Numbered from the stretch's first letter, positions 1-9,041 are shown. The stretch: DNA of 64,000 nt from MFD04580-c1 sp963702995 (GCA_963702995.1 OY969783.1:1488001-1552000), one strand, 5' to 3'. Program-made: numbers and translations. Notes: generated by a model not told the origin, from the sequence alone.

Positions 1-101
1 CTTCCAGTCGCCGCCGCTCCTTCGCGCTCAACGAAATTGTTCCCATCCCCACGAGCTATAACGAGCACGACACTGACATTTCTAAAGCGGTAGAACCCTG
101 A
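1..101 (+). other. Possible 3' end of an upstream coding sequence
   Basis: Frame 3 is open from base 3 to a TGA at 99-101 and would encode a short basic tail (begins SSRRRSFALNEIVPIP) that runs into the first tandem repeat. I do not recognise a family. It could be the C-terminus of a transposase whose terminal repeats follow immediately, but that is inference only. The window edge prevents checking the rest of the frame. Confidence 0.2.
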
Positions 102-165
102 CATTTCTAAAGCGGGGAAACCCTGACATTTCTAAAGCGGGGAAACCCTGACATTTCTAAAGCGG
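73..165. repeat. 25-bp tandem direct repeats, four copies
   Basis: The 18-base core CTGACATTTCTAAAGCGG occurs at 73, 98, 123 and 148, an exact 25-bp period with 7-base linkers (tagaacc, ggaaacc, ggaaacc). There are no unique spacers, so this is not CRISPR. Short repeated blocks of this kind occur at the ends of some IS21/IS481-type elements, where transposase binds. That fits its position next to a 5'-truncated gene, but no transposase is visible here. Confidence 0.7.
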
Positions 166-174
166 TACAACAGG

Positions 175-312
175 CGCAATAAGTCTCCGCGACGGCCGAG
201 ATCTCAGGCACAAGGGCTGACCCAGACCGACCTCGATGCGGTCTGGAGCTATTACCGGCATCACCCGCGGGAAATCGATGGGGCGATCCATGCCGAGGAG
301 CGCGAGGGATGA
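175..312 (+). pseudogene. C-terminal fragment of a DUF433 antitoxin
   Basis: The frame ending at TGA 310-312 encodes a tail reading QGLTQTDLDAVWSYYRHHP followed by REIDGAIHAEEREG, which matches the end of the small DUF433 (VapB45-like) antitoxins. No start codon or N-terminal half is present; the frame runs upstream into the 25-bp repeats, so the gene was probably cut by whatever the repeats belong to. The downstream DUF5615 toxin begins 4 bases after the stop, the normal antitoxin-toxin arrangement. Confidence 0.55.
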
Positions 313-316
313 TCGA

Positions 317-700
317 GTGGCGCGGTTCTACTCAGACGAGAACTTCCCCTACCCTGTTGTGCTTGCGTTGCGGCAGTCAGGGCACGACGTGCTGACGTCC
401 CTCGAGGCGGGACAAGCCAATCGGCGAGTTGCGGACTCAGATGTGCAGAGCTTCGCCACGAAGGCAGGTCGTGCCGTGTTGACGCTCAACGGGCGCGACG
501 TTGTCCGACTTCACACGTCCGGAGTCGCATACACGGGAATCATCGCCTGCACGGTCGATTCAAGTCACAGCGGCCACGCGGATCGCATCCATTGCGATAT
601 TTCGCGAGCGTCGTCGCTCTCTAGTCAATTGCGGAGCATCAATCGGGAAATTTCCATGACGCAACCTAAGCTACCCCGGTCGCGCACGACAAACAGATGA
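317..700 (+). CDS. DUF5615 family toxin (PIN-like), partner of truncated DUF433
   Basis: Protein of about 127 residues starting at GTG 317 (VARFYSDENFPYPVVLAL). The early Asp/Glu pair (YSDEN) and the later TLNGRDVVRLH segment match DUF5615, a PIN-like RNase toxin family usually paired with DUF433. I chose GTG 317 because it directly follows the antitoxin stop with GAGGGA upstream; the longer ATG frame from 236 lies inside the antitoxin reading frame. The partner antitoxin lacks its N-terminal half, so the toxin may be unregulated, silent or dead. Confidence 0.7.
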   Translation: MARFYSDENFPYPVVLALRQSGHDVLTSLEAGQANRRVADSDVQSFATKAGRAVLTLNGRDVVRLHTSGVAYTGIIACTVDSSHSGHADRIHCDISRASSLSSQLRSINREISMTQPKLPRSRTTNR

Positions 701-748
701 AGTGAGCGAGCCCGGTTTTCGATGCGCAACTGCTTCTGGAGGTCGACC

Positions 749-994
749 ATGCCTCAATCAGATGAGCTTCTCCGGCGAATCACGTCGGACCCGGCTATCT
801 TCTCCGGCAAGCCGATCATAAGAGGAAGGCGTCTTGCGGTAGAGCACGTGCTCTCGATGTTCGCGGCAGGCGACACAAGCTCTGATCTGCTCACGGCGTA
901 CCCATTTCTTGAGCCTGAAGACCTGCGAGCATGCTTGCTGTTCGCTTACAAGCTCGTCGCGCATGAACGCGTCGAACCCTTTCCGGCCGGGTGA
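749..994 (+). CDS. DUF433 family antitoxin
   Basis: Small 81-residue protein (MPQSDELLRRITSDPAIFSG) with the DUF433 core: the ITSDPAIFSGKPIIRGRRL segment, a central helix and the AYPFLEPEDLRACLLFAYKL tail. DUF433 proteins are usually the antidote to DUF5615 toxins and carry a helix-turn-helix-like DNA-binding fold. Start at ATG 749 is supported by GGAGG at 738-742. Its 3' end overlaps the following toxin frame by about 30 bases, as in tightly coupled TA pairs. Confidence 0.85.
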   Translation: MPQSDELLRRITSDPAIFSGKPIIRGRRLAVEHVLSMFAAGDTSSDLLTAYPFLEPEDLRACLLFAYKLVAHERVEPFPAG

Positions 995-1244
995 CCCGGG
1001 CGATGCGGAAATCTTTCGGATCGCCGTCGCCGAAGGGCGAACCGTCGTCACGATCGATAAAGATTTTGGCGAGCTCGCCGTAGTCCACGGGCTGGTACAC
1101 CATGGGCTCATCCGGCTGACCGGGTTCCGCGCCGCGGATCAGGGGCCGGCAATTCTAAGGCTTCTGACGGCGTACGCGACGGAACTTGCGGAGGGCGCAA
1201 TCTTGACCGCCGAGCCGTGGCGTGTTCGGGTGCGTCCCGCGTGA
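963..1244 (+). pseudogene. N-terminally truncated DUF5615 toxin
   Basis: From ATG 963 the frame gives MNASNPFRPGDPGDAEIFR followed by the typical DUF5615 middle (GRTVVTIDKDFGELAV) and C-terminus. Members of this family normally have about 35 residues before the DAEIFRIA segment, including the first acidic catalytic residue near the N-terminus. Those are missing here, with the deletion falling at the antitoxin/toxin junction. The product is probably inactive although its antitoxin is intact. A longer frame from 909 is possible but does not restore the missing motif. Confidence 0.6.
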
Positions 1245-1259
1245 CTAAAGTACGGACAC

Positions 1260-1988
1260 ATGATCCTGACGACCCCACCTTTCTTCCGTCCCGCCATCGT
1301 CCTCACCAGCGGCGGCCTCGATAGCACGACCTGCCTCGCCATCGCCCGCGACCGAGGCTTCGCCCCGATCTACTCCCTCGCGTTCGACTACGGACAGCGG
1401 CATCGCCAGGAACTCGTCGCCGCGCGGGCGGTCGCCGAGCGATTTGCGGCGGCCGAACATCGCGTGATCACGATCGACCTCCGCCAGTTCGGCAAAAGCG
1501 CCCTCACCGCCGCCATCGACGTCCCCAAAGATCGCGACGAGTCGAACATGGCGGCCGACGTCCCCATCACCTACGTCCCCGCCCGCAATACGATCTTCCT
1601 GAGCTACGCCCTCGCCTGGGCGGAAGTGCTGGGCGTCCGCGACGTCTTCATCGGCGTGAATGCCCTCGACTACAGCGGCTACCCCGACTGCCGCCCGGAA
1701 TACATCGCCGCGTTCGAAGCGATGGCGAACCTCGCCACGCGAATGACCACCTCGCCACACAGCGCAAAGGGCGGGCCGTTCACGATCCACGCCCCCCTCA
1801 TCCAGATGACCAAGGCCAAGATCATCCGCACCGGCGTCGCACTTGGCGTCGATTACGGCATGACGCATAGCTGCTACGACCCCGACGCCCAGGGCCGAGC
1901 CTGCGGCCGCTGCGATAGCTGCATCCTCCGCAAAAAGGGGTTCGCGGCCGCGGGCGTAGCGGATCCGACGCGGTACGCCACAGCATAG
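1260..1988 (+). CDS. queC: 7-cyano-7-deazaguanine synthase QueC
   Basis: 242 residues. Converts 7-carboxy-7-deazaguanine to preQ0 using ATP and ammonia, in the queuosine pathway (cytoplasm). The PP-loop SGGLDS lies at about residues 17-22, followed by FDYGQRHRQE, the ITYVPARNT and NALDYSGYPDCRPEY signatures, and the C-terminal zinc-binding cysteines in CYDPDAQGRACGRCDSC. Length and motifs are normal for the family. It starts 16 bases after the broken toxin gene. No other queuosine genes and no preQ1 riboswitch are visible nearby. Confidence 0.97.
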   Translation: MILTTPPFFRPAIVLTSGGLDSTTCLAIARDRGFAPIYSLAFDYGQRHRQELVAARAVAERFAAAEHRVITIDLRQFGKSALTAAIDVPKDRDESNMAADVPITYVPARNTIFLSYALAWAEVLGVRDVFIGVNALDYSGYPDCRPEYIAAFEAMANLATRMTTSPHSAKGGPFTIHAPLIQMTKAKIIRTGVALGVDYGMTHSCYDPDAQGRACGRCDSCILRKKGFAAAGVADPTRYATA

Positions 1989-2019
1989 TGGCGGCGTTGG
2001 GGCTCGCCGTCCGTTCCTT

Positions 2020-3530
2020 TCAGGTGACGCCCATCGCGCGGGCCAGCGCATCTCGGACCCGTTCGAGCTTTCCCTTGTCAGCGCCGAGCATCAGGGTGAA
2101 AGCCTTGTCGTTGTCGTTTCGGGTCACGCGCAGGGCATAGCTACGGCCCGAAAGGTGAATCCGCACCACGCTCACGCTCATCTGCCCGATCGCCGCGCGC
2201 TCGATAAACCCGTCCTGAACGCCGCGGGGCGCGCCGACGAATCGGAGCCCCGCCGGGCCGGCGGTCAGAACGGTCTCCAGGCGGCTCCGGCGCACGGCGG
2301 CAATCAGCCCGTAGGCCCTCCGGCACACCATCAGCAGCACGAAGCCGCCGAACACCCAGACTGAAGTCGGCGGGGGTGGCGGCCACGAGCCACTTGTGAG
2401 GGCACGGTAGTATGCCACCCCAATCGCGAGAGCGAACCCTATAAGCAAAAGCGCAAGCGCCCGGTCACAAACAGGCTCAGCCATTGCCGCGACAGCGTCC
2501 CCCGAAGCGTCGGAACGGCAACCCGGACCGACAGCGAGCCATCGGGTTGCAGGGCCATCCGAGCCTCCGCGTCGCGCGGGTCGGGTTCGTAGTCGATCGC
2601 CGCCGGACCACTGGCAGCGTAAACCGGGGCGTTGGCAGGCACTGACGTCAGAGGCTGCGGAAGCAGCGAAACACCCAACACCGGCCCCGCGACAGGCGAC
2701 GCCCCCACGGCCAGCGCGGTCGCCGGGGGAAGGGGGCGCGCGGGGCTGTGGGCCGCCGACCACTGGCTCATCCCCAATGCCTCCCACTCCCTCCACGCCC
2801 TGGCGTCGCGCCGGCGCCTGCGGATCCCCTTGACCGGCGGGAGCAGTTTCCATGTCATCAGGTAACTGCCGACCAGCGTCTTGCGCCACTCCCGCGTCCT
2901 GGCGTCAACGCGGTAGTACCCCTTCCGCACACAGTGCGTCATCTCATCGGTCAACTGTCGGGCCAGGTACGCGACCCCGCCGCCCGGCTCGGGCACGATC
3001 CGTTCGCCACGGTGGCCGCTGCGCGCGACCCTGCGGCGGTGCGCTTCGTAAAGGGCGGCCGCATCCAGGGCCCACGGGAAGGTCATTCCCACACGCGACG
3101 GGTTCTTCGGGAAGACGGCGGGCGCCCGAGAATTGGATGTTTGGATGACGGGCCCGCCGGCGAACTCCGTCGAGATGAGGGTCGAAAGTAATCGAACCGC
3201 GTTGTTTTTCCACGCCATCAGGGTCACCACATCGCCGGCTCCGCGGTTCACGAGCAGAACTTGGAAGGACTGAAACCCCTCGATCAACTCATTCGACTGA
3301 ACGTTCGCCTCCACCGCGAAGCCCTGCGCCGACAGGCCGGCGATCGCCTGGCCGAGGAAGTCGCGCATCTCGGGCGTCAGGCTTTCGGCGTCGGTCGGCT
3401 CCAGCGGGCGATCGATCCTGATCGGGTTCTTCCGCAGGAGCAGAAGCGGAGCGATCAGGTACAGGTAGAGGTAGATCAGGACCGGGATCGAGAAGAAGGC
3501 CACGATCAGGGTCAGGATCTCGCTCCACAT
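2020..3530 (-). CDS. Hypothetical membrane protein, reading frame shifted near 2470
   Basis: Starts at ATG 3530 (MWSEILTLIVAFFSIPVLIY), preceded by GGAGG. An N-terminal hydrophobic segment (residues 5-35) is followed by a soluble middle of about 200 residues and a proline-rich stretch. The frame stops at 2439 after WLSLFVTG, while the overlapping frame (possible ATG at 2484) continues with ALALLLIGFALAIGVAYY, a second membrane segment near TSVWVFGGFVLLMV, and a soluble C-terminus to 2020. Adding one base at the GGG run near 2470 joins the two halves through one hydrophobic helix. Alternatively these are two overlapping genes (2439-3530 and 2020-2484). Function not recognised. Confidence 0.6.
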
Positions 3531-3627
3531 ACGACCTCCACGCCTCGACAGACGATCTCGATGGGCCTTCTCGATCGAATGACCGTCGTACCGGCCCCGG
3601 CCCCTTTTTACGACGCGTCGGCGCGAT

Positions 3628-4422
3628 TCACACCCGCACCAGCACCGCCGGCGGCTGTCCCGCGCCCACGTCCAGACGGCGCATCGGGACGCCGTAGACG
3701 CGCTCCAGCAGCGCCGGGTCAAGGACCGCATCCGGCGTGCCGTCCGCCACGACGCGGCCGTCTTCCAGCAGGACCATCCGGTCGGCGATGGCGGCCGCCG
3801 TGTTCAGGTCGTGCGACGCCATCAACACCCCCAGCTTCGCCCCGCCGCCCTCCCCCGCGGCCAGTCGGCGCATGAGCCGCCCCAGCTCGACCTGGTGTCG
3901 CAGGTCCAAAAATGTCCCCGGCTCATCGAGCAGAAGCGCCTTGGGGCCCTGCACCAAGCAGCGGCCGATGAAGACGCGCTGCCGCTGGCCGCCGCTCAGC
4001 TCGTCCAGCGGGCGCCGCAGCAGGTCGCCCAGCCCCAGCGTACCGCTGACCGCCGCCACGGCGGCTTCGTCGGCCGCCGACTCGAGCCCGAAAGCGCCCC
4101 AATAGGGCGCGCGGCCCAGGCGCAGGACCTCGGCGACGGTCTGCCCCGGCTCGGATGTCGGCGTCTGGGGAAGGTAAGCAACGGCTTTTGCCCGATCTCG
4201 ACCCGGCCACATCGCCACCGGTTGCCCCTCCCACCGCACCTCCCCGCCGTCGGCCGGCAACTGCCCGAGGAGGCATCGCAGCAGCGTGCTCTTCCCACTC
4301 CCGTTCGGCCCCAGCAACGCCACCACTTCCCCCGCCGCGAGGGACAAGGAGACATCCCGCAACACGGCCCGCGCGCCAAAGGCGAAAGTCAGAGCATCGG
4401 CTTGGAGGAGGGCGGGCGTCAT
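3628..4422 (-). CDS. ABC transporter ATP-binding protein, BtuD/FecE type
   Basis: ATPase of a type II importer for cobalamin, heme or ferric siderophore. Walker A GPNGSGKST, Q-loop LPQTPT, signature LSGGQRQRV, Walker B ALLLDEPGTFLDLRHQ and the switch histidine in ASHDLNTA are all present. Starts at ATG 4422 (MTPALLQADALTFAFG); a GTG at 4431 is an alternative. It is the third gene of the set binding protein (5623-6657), permease (4628-5626), ATPase, but is separated from the permease by about 200 bases holding a family A inverted-repeat element. The substrate cannot be read from the sequence. Confidence 0.92.
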   Translation of the reverse strand: MTPALLQADALTFAFGARAVLRDVSLSLAAGEVVALLGPNGSGKSTLLRCLLGQLPADGGEVRWEGQPVAMWPGRDRAKAVAYLPQTPTSEPGQTVAEVLRLGRAPYWGAFGLESAADEAAVAAVSGTLGLGDLLRRPLDELSGGQRQRVFIGRCLVQGPKALLLDEPGTFLDLRHQVELGRLMRRLAAGEGGGAKLGVLMASHDLNTAAAIADRMVLLEDGRVVADGTPDAVLDPALLERVYGVPMRRLDVGAGQPPAVLVRV

Positions 4423-4448
4423 CAGAGCCACAGCTGCGAGGCGTTATC

Positions 4449-4615
4449 GCCACAGATGTAAGGGGAAAGGATGAAGGATGAAGGCGAAGGATGAAAAACG
4501 CCAGACGCCCAGATGGCCTTTTTATTGGCATCGCCTCAGTTCTAAGCTTCAGCCTTCGACTTCATCCCTCATCCTTTCTTCTCCGTCGGTGTTCATCCTG
4601 CCTTTCATCTGTGGC
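4449..4615. repeat. Family A inverted-repeat element (GCCACAGATG ends)
   Basis: Starts with GCCACAGATG (4449-4458) and ends with its complement CATCTGTGGC (4606-4615). Between them, AGGATGAAGGATGAAGG-type motifs on the left arm mirror CATCCCTCATCC on the right. Near-identical arms occur at 39299, 40843-40986 and 41094-41103. It sits between the permease and ATPase genes of the importer, so it may affect expression of the ATPase. There is no coding capacity. Confidence 0.8.
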
Positions 4616-4627
4616 AATAGGTATTTC

Positions 4628-5626
4628 TCATTCCGAACGTCGATTGCGCCACAGCAACAGGAGAAAGAACGGACCGCCGAGAAGACCGGTGAGGACGCCG
4701 ACAGGGAGCTGCGTCCCCAGGCGGCTGCGGGTCAGGGCGCGCGAGGCGGCGTCGGCGATGGCGAGGAGGCCGGCGCCCAGCGCCGTTGACCAGGGGAGCA
4801 GCCGCCGCTGGTCGGAGCCGACGATCCCACGCGCCAGGTGGGGGCAGACCAGCCCGACAAAGCCGATCGGGCCACTAATGGACACCGCCGACGCCGTCAC
4901 CAGCGACGCGATCCCCATCGCCACCCACCGGAGGCGCTGGATCCGCACCCCCAGGGCCAGCGCTTCGGCCTCGCCGAGCGGCGCGACGTTCAACTTGCCG
5001 CTCAGGAACAGCAGCGCGACCCACCCCACGCCGACCGCGGCCGCCGCGATCCCGGTCTCCAGCCCCGTCAGGCTCGTCTGGATCCCCCCGACGAGAAAGC
5101 GGAAGGGCCCGCCGGTTGATTCGGTCAGGTCGTAGGCCAGGTTCAGATGGTAGAGGAAAAGGAATGTGGAACCATTGATCGCGTTGACGATCACCCCGAC
5201 AAGCAGCAGCGTCACCGGCTCGATGCGGCCGCGACGTTGGGCGATCAACAAGACGGCCGATACCGCCAGCGCCGCCCCGCCAAAGGCAAACGCCTGCCGG
5301 CTCAGCGTCCCGATGAGCGGCGCGGCGGCCGCGAAAGGGAGCGCCCACAGGAAGACCGCCAGCGACGCGCCACTGCTCACGCCCAGAAGATACGGGTCGG
5401 CCAGTGGGTTGCGCAGGATCGCCTGATAGACCGTGCCCGAGGCGGCCAACGCGGCGCCGACCAGGGATGCGAGCAGGACCGGCTCCAGCCGCAGGCGGGC
5501 CTGCATCGCCGTCGGCCAGCCGATGCCGGTCGAGCCGACCATCAGCCCCAAAGCGGCCAGGGCGCCCCAGGCCAGCAGGCCGCCGACCAGCGTCAGGATG
5601 AGGCGGCCGGCGCTCCAGCGTTTCAC
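4628..5626 (-). CDS. FecCD/BtuC family ABC transporter permease
   Basis: 332-residue polytopic inner-membrane protein with about ten hydrophobic segments. Family signatures are visible: GTVYQAILRNPLADPYLLG near residues 64-82 and the coupling region GPIGFVGLVCPHLARGIVG near 250-270. It forms the translocation channel for cobalamin, heme or ferric siderophores with the neighbouring ATPase. Its start ATG (5626) overlaps the stop of the binding-protein gene in an ATGA, indicating translational coupling. No truncation. Confidence 0.94.
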   Translation of the reverse strand: MKRWSAGRLILTLVGGLLAWGALAALGLMVGSTGIGWPTAMQARLRLEPVLLASLVGAALAASGTVYQAILRNPLADPYLLGVSSGASLAVFLWALPFAAAAPLIGTLSRQAFAFGGAALAVSAVLLIAQRRGRIEPVTLLLVGVIVNAINGSTFLFLYHLNLAYDLTESTGGPFRFLVGGIQTSLTGLETGIAAAAVGVGWVALLFLSGKLNVAPLGEAEALALGVRIQRLRWVAMGIASLVTASAVSISGPIGFVGLVCPHLARGIVGSDQRRLLPWSTALGAGLLAIADAASRALTRSRLGTQLPVGVLTGLLGGPFFLLLLWRNRRSE

Positions 5627-6657
5627 TTGGGCCCTCCCCGGGTATGTCGCCGCGGTCGGACGACCCCCTGCGCAACCCTGCGCGTGGCGGCCGCCGGGGC
5701 GATGGCTTCGGCCATCTTTTCGGCGATATCCGCCACGTGCGCGCCGGGCTGGAGGAGGTACCAGTCAATCAGGATCGGCGTCCGCCCGTTCCGGACGGCC
5801 TTGAGCTCCGGAAGCGTTGACCAGGCGCAGCGCGCCTCGTCGATCACCTGCGTTGATGCTTCAGGGAGCAGTTCAAGAATGATGTCGGGGTCGATCGATT
5901 GGAGCATCTCGCGGTCGATCGAGGGGTACTTGCTCTTGAGCGATGCCGCCGCGTTCGTCCCGCCCGCGATCTCGAGCAGTTCCGACAGGAACGTCCCCGG
6001 GCCAACCAGGTCCAGGCCCGACGCCGAGCGAACGATCAGGACAGAAGGCCTGCTCCGCCCCACCACCCGCGCGCGGACGGCCGCCAATCGGTCCTGATTC
6101 GTCTTTTTCCAAGCGGCCGCCTTAGCGCGCTCGCTGACGGCATCGCCCAAGGCATCGCACGCGGCGTCGATGTCGGCCAGGCTGTCGATATGCACGTTCA
6201 GCGGGCGGATGGCGAGCTCCTGCTCGCGCTGGATCATCCCGGCGGGCGTGCGGCCGTCGGCATATTGCGTAACCAGGAAATCGGGCCGGAGCGAGGCGAT
6301 CTGCTCCCAGTCGGTCCGCTCGTAGTCACCCACTTTGGGCAGCCCGCGCGTGCCGTCGCGTTCGAGATCGAAGTTGCTGACAGCGACGAGATGATCGTCG
6401 GCGCCCATGCCGATCAGCAGGTCGGTCGCCGCCGGCACCAGCGAGGCGACCGCCGGCCGCACGCGTGCCCGGGGCGAAGCCTGCGTCGCGGGGGAATCGG
6501 CGGTCGTGTGCCCGCTATCGCAACCGCTCACGCCGCCCGCGATCAGAAGGAAACCCGCTACGGCAGATCTGAAGAGGTGTGCCCGCCTCGCCGCGCGCGA
6601 CGCCGTACATGCCTTCCGGGCAGGGCCCGCAGCGCGGTCTGCAATCGCTCCGCCCAT
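5623..6657 (-). CDS. Substrate-binding lipoprotein, BtuF/FepB type
   Basis: Periplasmic binding protein of the adjacent importer. The lipobox LIAGGVSGC at about residues 37-45 predicts lipid anchoring. The mature part carries class III binding-protein features: RVRPAVASLVPAATDLLIGMG, the GDYERTDWEQIASLRPDFLVT segment and the C-terminal lobe with GTFLSELLEIAGG. The start at 6657 gives an unusually long basic n-region and a later start is possible. The promoter should lie in 6658-6889, where no cobalamin riboswitch was recognised, so cobalamin is only one candidate ligand. Confidence 0.88.
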   Translation of the reverse strand: MGGAIADRAAGPARKACTASRAARRAHLFRSAVAGFLLIAGGVSGCDSGHTTADSPATQASPRARVRPAVASLVPAATDLLIGMGADDHLVAVSNFDLERDGTRGLPKVGDYERTDWEQIASLRPDFLVTQYADGRTPAGMIQREQELAIRPLNVHIDSLADIDAACDALGDAVSERAKAAAWKKTNQDRLAAVRARVVGRSRPSVLIVRSASGLDLVGPGTFLSELLEIAGGTNAAASLKSKYPSIDREMLQSIDPDIILELLPEASTQVIDEARCAWSTLPELKAVRNGRTPILIDWYLLQPGAHVADIAEKMAEAIAPAAATRRVAQGVVRPRRHTRGGPK

Positions 6658-6889
6658 CGGCGCGGATGGTAGAGGTGGCCGAAAAGGGTGTCAAACCAAG
6701 CAACGCCAACGAGCAACGACGGTGCAACGACGGTGACGGAGCGATCGAGCGCGGGGCGTCCGCCGGGAGCGCCGCCCGAGCCGGAGCGGTCGGGGGACCG
6801 CTTCCTCACAGGCGCCGCTCGCTGGTGGCCCGCGCGGCGGGCGCGGGATTGTACAAGTTTGATGGGTGGGCGGACCGATAACGCAGAGC

Positions 6890-7708
6890 ATGAGCACTGC
6901 AAACTTCACCGGTACGGCGGCATTGACGCAGGCTTTCGGCGGCGGGCATCGTTCGGGCTTCTTCGCCCGCGCACGCGACTGGTTCCTGCGGCCGCTCGGG
7001 CTGCGAGTGTCGTTCTCCGGTCGCGAGGAGCAGGGCCAGGCGGATCGATCTCGCCCGGCGGCCGATGCGCAGTCGGCGAGGTTGCAGAAGCTGTTCGGCG
7101 CGTCGGCGGCCGCCAACCAGCGCGGCGGGCGCCGCCGGGGCAAGAAAGGCGCGCACCAGGACGAGATCAAGCAGGACATCGCCTCGGTCGCGCATGCGGT
7201 TGTCGCGATCCACGACGCCATGGATCGGCAGGCGGCCCGGCATGACGAGTTGCTCAAGTACCTTTCGCTGCTCCCTAACGCGATCGATCGCCTCCCCGCC
7301 GACGCCCAGGCCCAGGCCGAAACGCTCAGCGCGATCCATCGCCATGTCGCCGCGCACGCCGCGGCCCAGGAGAAGTTTGGCGCGGTGCTCGACCGCATCG
7401 GCCGCAACGGCGAACAGAGCGAGCGCGCCCTCCGCGCGATCGACCAGCGGATGGAGTCGATCGACCTTCGCGGCCGCACCGTCGGCGAGGCGATGGAACT
7501 GGTCTGCACCACGACGCGCGCCGGCACGAAGGCGGTCGAGTCGTTGAAGGGGCAGCTCGTCGGGCGGGATTCAGAGTTGGAGAAGCTGCTCCGCCAGCAG
7601 AACGCGCGCCTGACCGCGATGCTCCTGACCGCACTGGGGGTGTCCATCGGCGCCGCTGGCCTGGCGGCCGCCATGGGCTACGCCGTCCTGGCAAGCTGGC
7701 ATTCCTGA
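6890..7708 (+). CDS. Hypothetical C-tail-anchored coiled-coil protein
   Basis: About 272 residues from ATG 6890 (MSTANFTGTAALTQAF). A basic, low-complexity N-terminal part (RGGRRRGKKGAHQ) is followed by long charged helices between about residues 95 and 235, likely coiled coil, and a single C-terminal membrane helix (LTALGVSIGAAGLAAAMGYAVL). No catalytic motif is visible and I do not recognise the family. It is transcribed divergently from the importer operon. The layout would suit a membrane-tethered structural or adaptor protein, which is inference from architecture only. Confidence 0.7.
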   Translation: MSTANFTGTAALTQAFGGGHRSGFFARARDWFLRPLGLRVSFSGREEQGQADRSRPAADAQSARLQKLFGASAAANQRGGRRRGKKGAHQDEIKQDIASVAHAVVAIHDAMDRQAARHDELLKYLSLLPNAIDRLPADAQAQAETLSAIHRHVAAHAAAQEKFGAVLDRIGRNGEQSERALRAIDQRMESIDLRGRTVGEAMELVCTTTRAGTKAVESLKGQLVGRDSELEKLLRQQNARLTAMLLTALGVSIGAAGLAAAMGYAVLASWHS

Positions 7709-7857
7709 GAATTGTCGGAAAAAAACGACGATCGTTCATGTCGCGCTTCGGCGGCCTTGGTAGGGGCCTCACCGCGGTCCGCGCCTCGGCTGTACGGCCG
7801 GCAAGGCGGCATCGCTCGGTCCGGCCGGATGCCCTGTGGCGGACTGCGGTGCGGTCC

Positions 7858-8730
7858 CTACAGGGGCGCGCCTTCGGCTTCGATCGCCGCGGCGCCGAGA
7901 TGGTCGATCACGTCGCGCGCCAGGACCGAGCGCCGCGTCAGCTTCTGGCCGGCCAGCTCCCCGGCCCGGCCGTGGATGTGCGCGCCGAGGCACGCCGCGT
8001 CGAAAGGCTCCAGCCCCTGTGCCAGGAGTGTCCCGAGCACGCCACTGAGCACATCGCCCGTCCCCGCCTTGGAGAGTGAGCTGTCACCACTCGTATTCAG
8101 GTAGACGCGGTTGCCGTCGGTCACCACCGTCCGCCCCCCTTTGAGGAGGACGACCTGCCCGAACGCTCGCGCGGCGGCGACGGCGTAGTCGATCCGGCCC
8201 TCGTCATCGGGTGGGACCTTCCCGCGGCCGAGCAACGTTCCCAGCCGCGCCATCTCCCCCGGGTGCGGCGTCAGCACCGCGCGCGCCCGGAACGTTTGGG
8301 GCCATTGGCCTTCCTGCGAAAGAATGTTCAGGCCATCCGCGTCGATGACCGTCGGCTTGTCGAGACCGATGAGAAAGCGGACCCGCGCCACGGCGGCGTC
8401 CGACTTGCCCAGGCCGGGGCCGACGACCAGCGCGTCCGCCTTCTCGGCCGCCTCGCCGAGGGCCTGTGTCGCCTCCCCCTCCAAGCCAAGCCCTATCAAC
8501 TCTGGCGCGAGCGACAGCGCAAACGGAAGCATCGACGCGGAGACCGCAAGCTGTACCAGCCCGGCCCCCATCCGCAGGGCGGCCGTCCCGGCAAAGACCG
8601 GCGCGCCGAGCATCCCTTCGTTCCCGCCCACCACCAGCACCCGGCCGAACATCCCCTTATGCCCGTCGGCAGGGCGGGCCGCGAGCTTCGGGGCATCGGG
8701 GACGCGGATGAGGTTTACATAAGATGGCAT
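7858..8730 (-). CDS. nnrD: ADP-dependent NAD(P)H-hydrate dehydratase
   Basis: 290-residue ribokinase-like enzyme that dehydrates the S-epimer of damaged NAD(P)HX. The YjeF C-terminal domain signatures are present: KGMFGRVLVVGGNEGMLGA near residue 25, ADALVVGPGLG near 97, PTVIDADGLN, AVLTPHPGEMARL and SLSKAGTGDVLSGVLG near 225, which holds the catalytic Asp and anion hole. The epimerase (YjeF N-terminal) domain is absent and must be encoded elsewhere. Length fits the stand-alone dehydratase. Confidence 0.94.
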   Translation of the reverse strand: MPSYVNLIRVPDAPKLAARPADGHKGMFGRVLVVGGNEGMLGAPVFAGTAALRMGAGLVQLAVSASMLPFALSLAPELIGLGLEGEATQALGEAAEKADALVVGPGLGKSDAAVARVRFLIGLDKPTVIDADGLNILSQEGQWPQTFRARAVLTPHPGEMARLGTLLGRGKVPPDDEGRIDYAVAAARAFGQVVLLKGGRTVVTDGNRVYLNTSGDSSLSKAGTGDVLSGVLGTLLAQGLEPFDAACLGAHIHGRAGELAGQKLTRRSVLARDVIDHLGAAAIEAEGAPL

Positions 8731-9041
8731 TCGGCGGATTATAGGACGTTGCGCGATTGCTGCCTCTACCGAGGGTGCGCTCCGGCAGGAGCGCCTCCAC
8801 CACCGGCGGGGCCAACTCCGTTCTCAGACCACGAAAAAAATCTGGGGCGGCCCCCCGGCGGTTGTGTCGTACCCCGCGCGTTCCCGCTCCCACACGATTC
8901 CTGGGGAAAGCACTGCGCCGCATGTCAGGCAAAGCCCCGCCGACGCCATTTTGTCGCGCCCGCCACCCTGTCGCGCCCGCACCAACATTTTGGCGCGCCA
9001 CGTGCCTCCCCCTACAACCAGTGGTGTAGGTTGGAGGTTCA
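8731..9041. other. Intergenic region with repeated TGTCGCGCCCGC motifs
   Basis: Gene-free stretch between divergent genes. Three related motifs follow one another at 8947-8963 (CATTTTGTCGCGCCCGC), 8966-8980 (CCCTGTCGCGCCCGC) and 8986-9000 (CATTTTGGCGCGCCA), spaced about 20 bases, i.e. two helical turns. They lie just upstream of the winged-helix gene at 9042 and could be its operator or iteron-like binding sites (inference). GGAGG at 9031-9035 serves that gene's GTG start. Confidence 0.45.

Noticed and set aside
73..165. CRISPR array
   Set aside because: The 25-bp units are directly tandem with 7-base linkers of near-constant sequence; there are no unique spacers and no cas genes.
1989..2019. 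preQ1 riboswitch or queuosine operon around queC
   Set aside because: The leader is only 15 bases long and follows a broken toxin gene; no other queuosine genes adjoin it.
6658..6889. Cobalamin riboswitch upstream of the BtuFCD-type importer
   Set aside because: No conserved B12-box-like sequence or adequate leader structure was recognised; the region instead contains a degenerate family F repeat.
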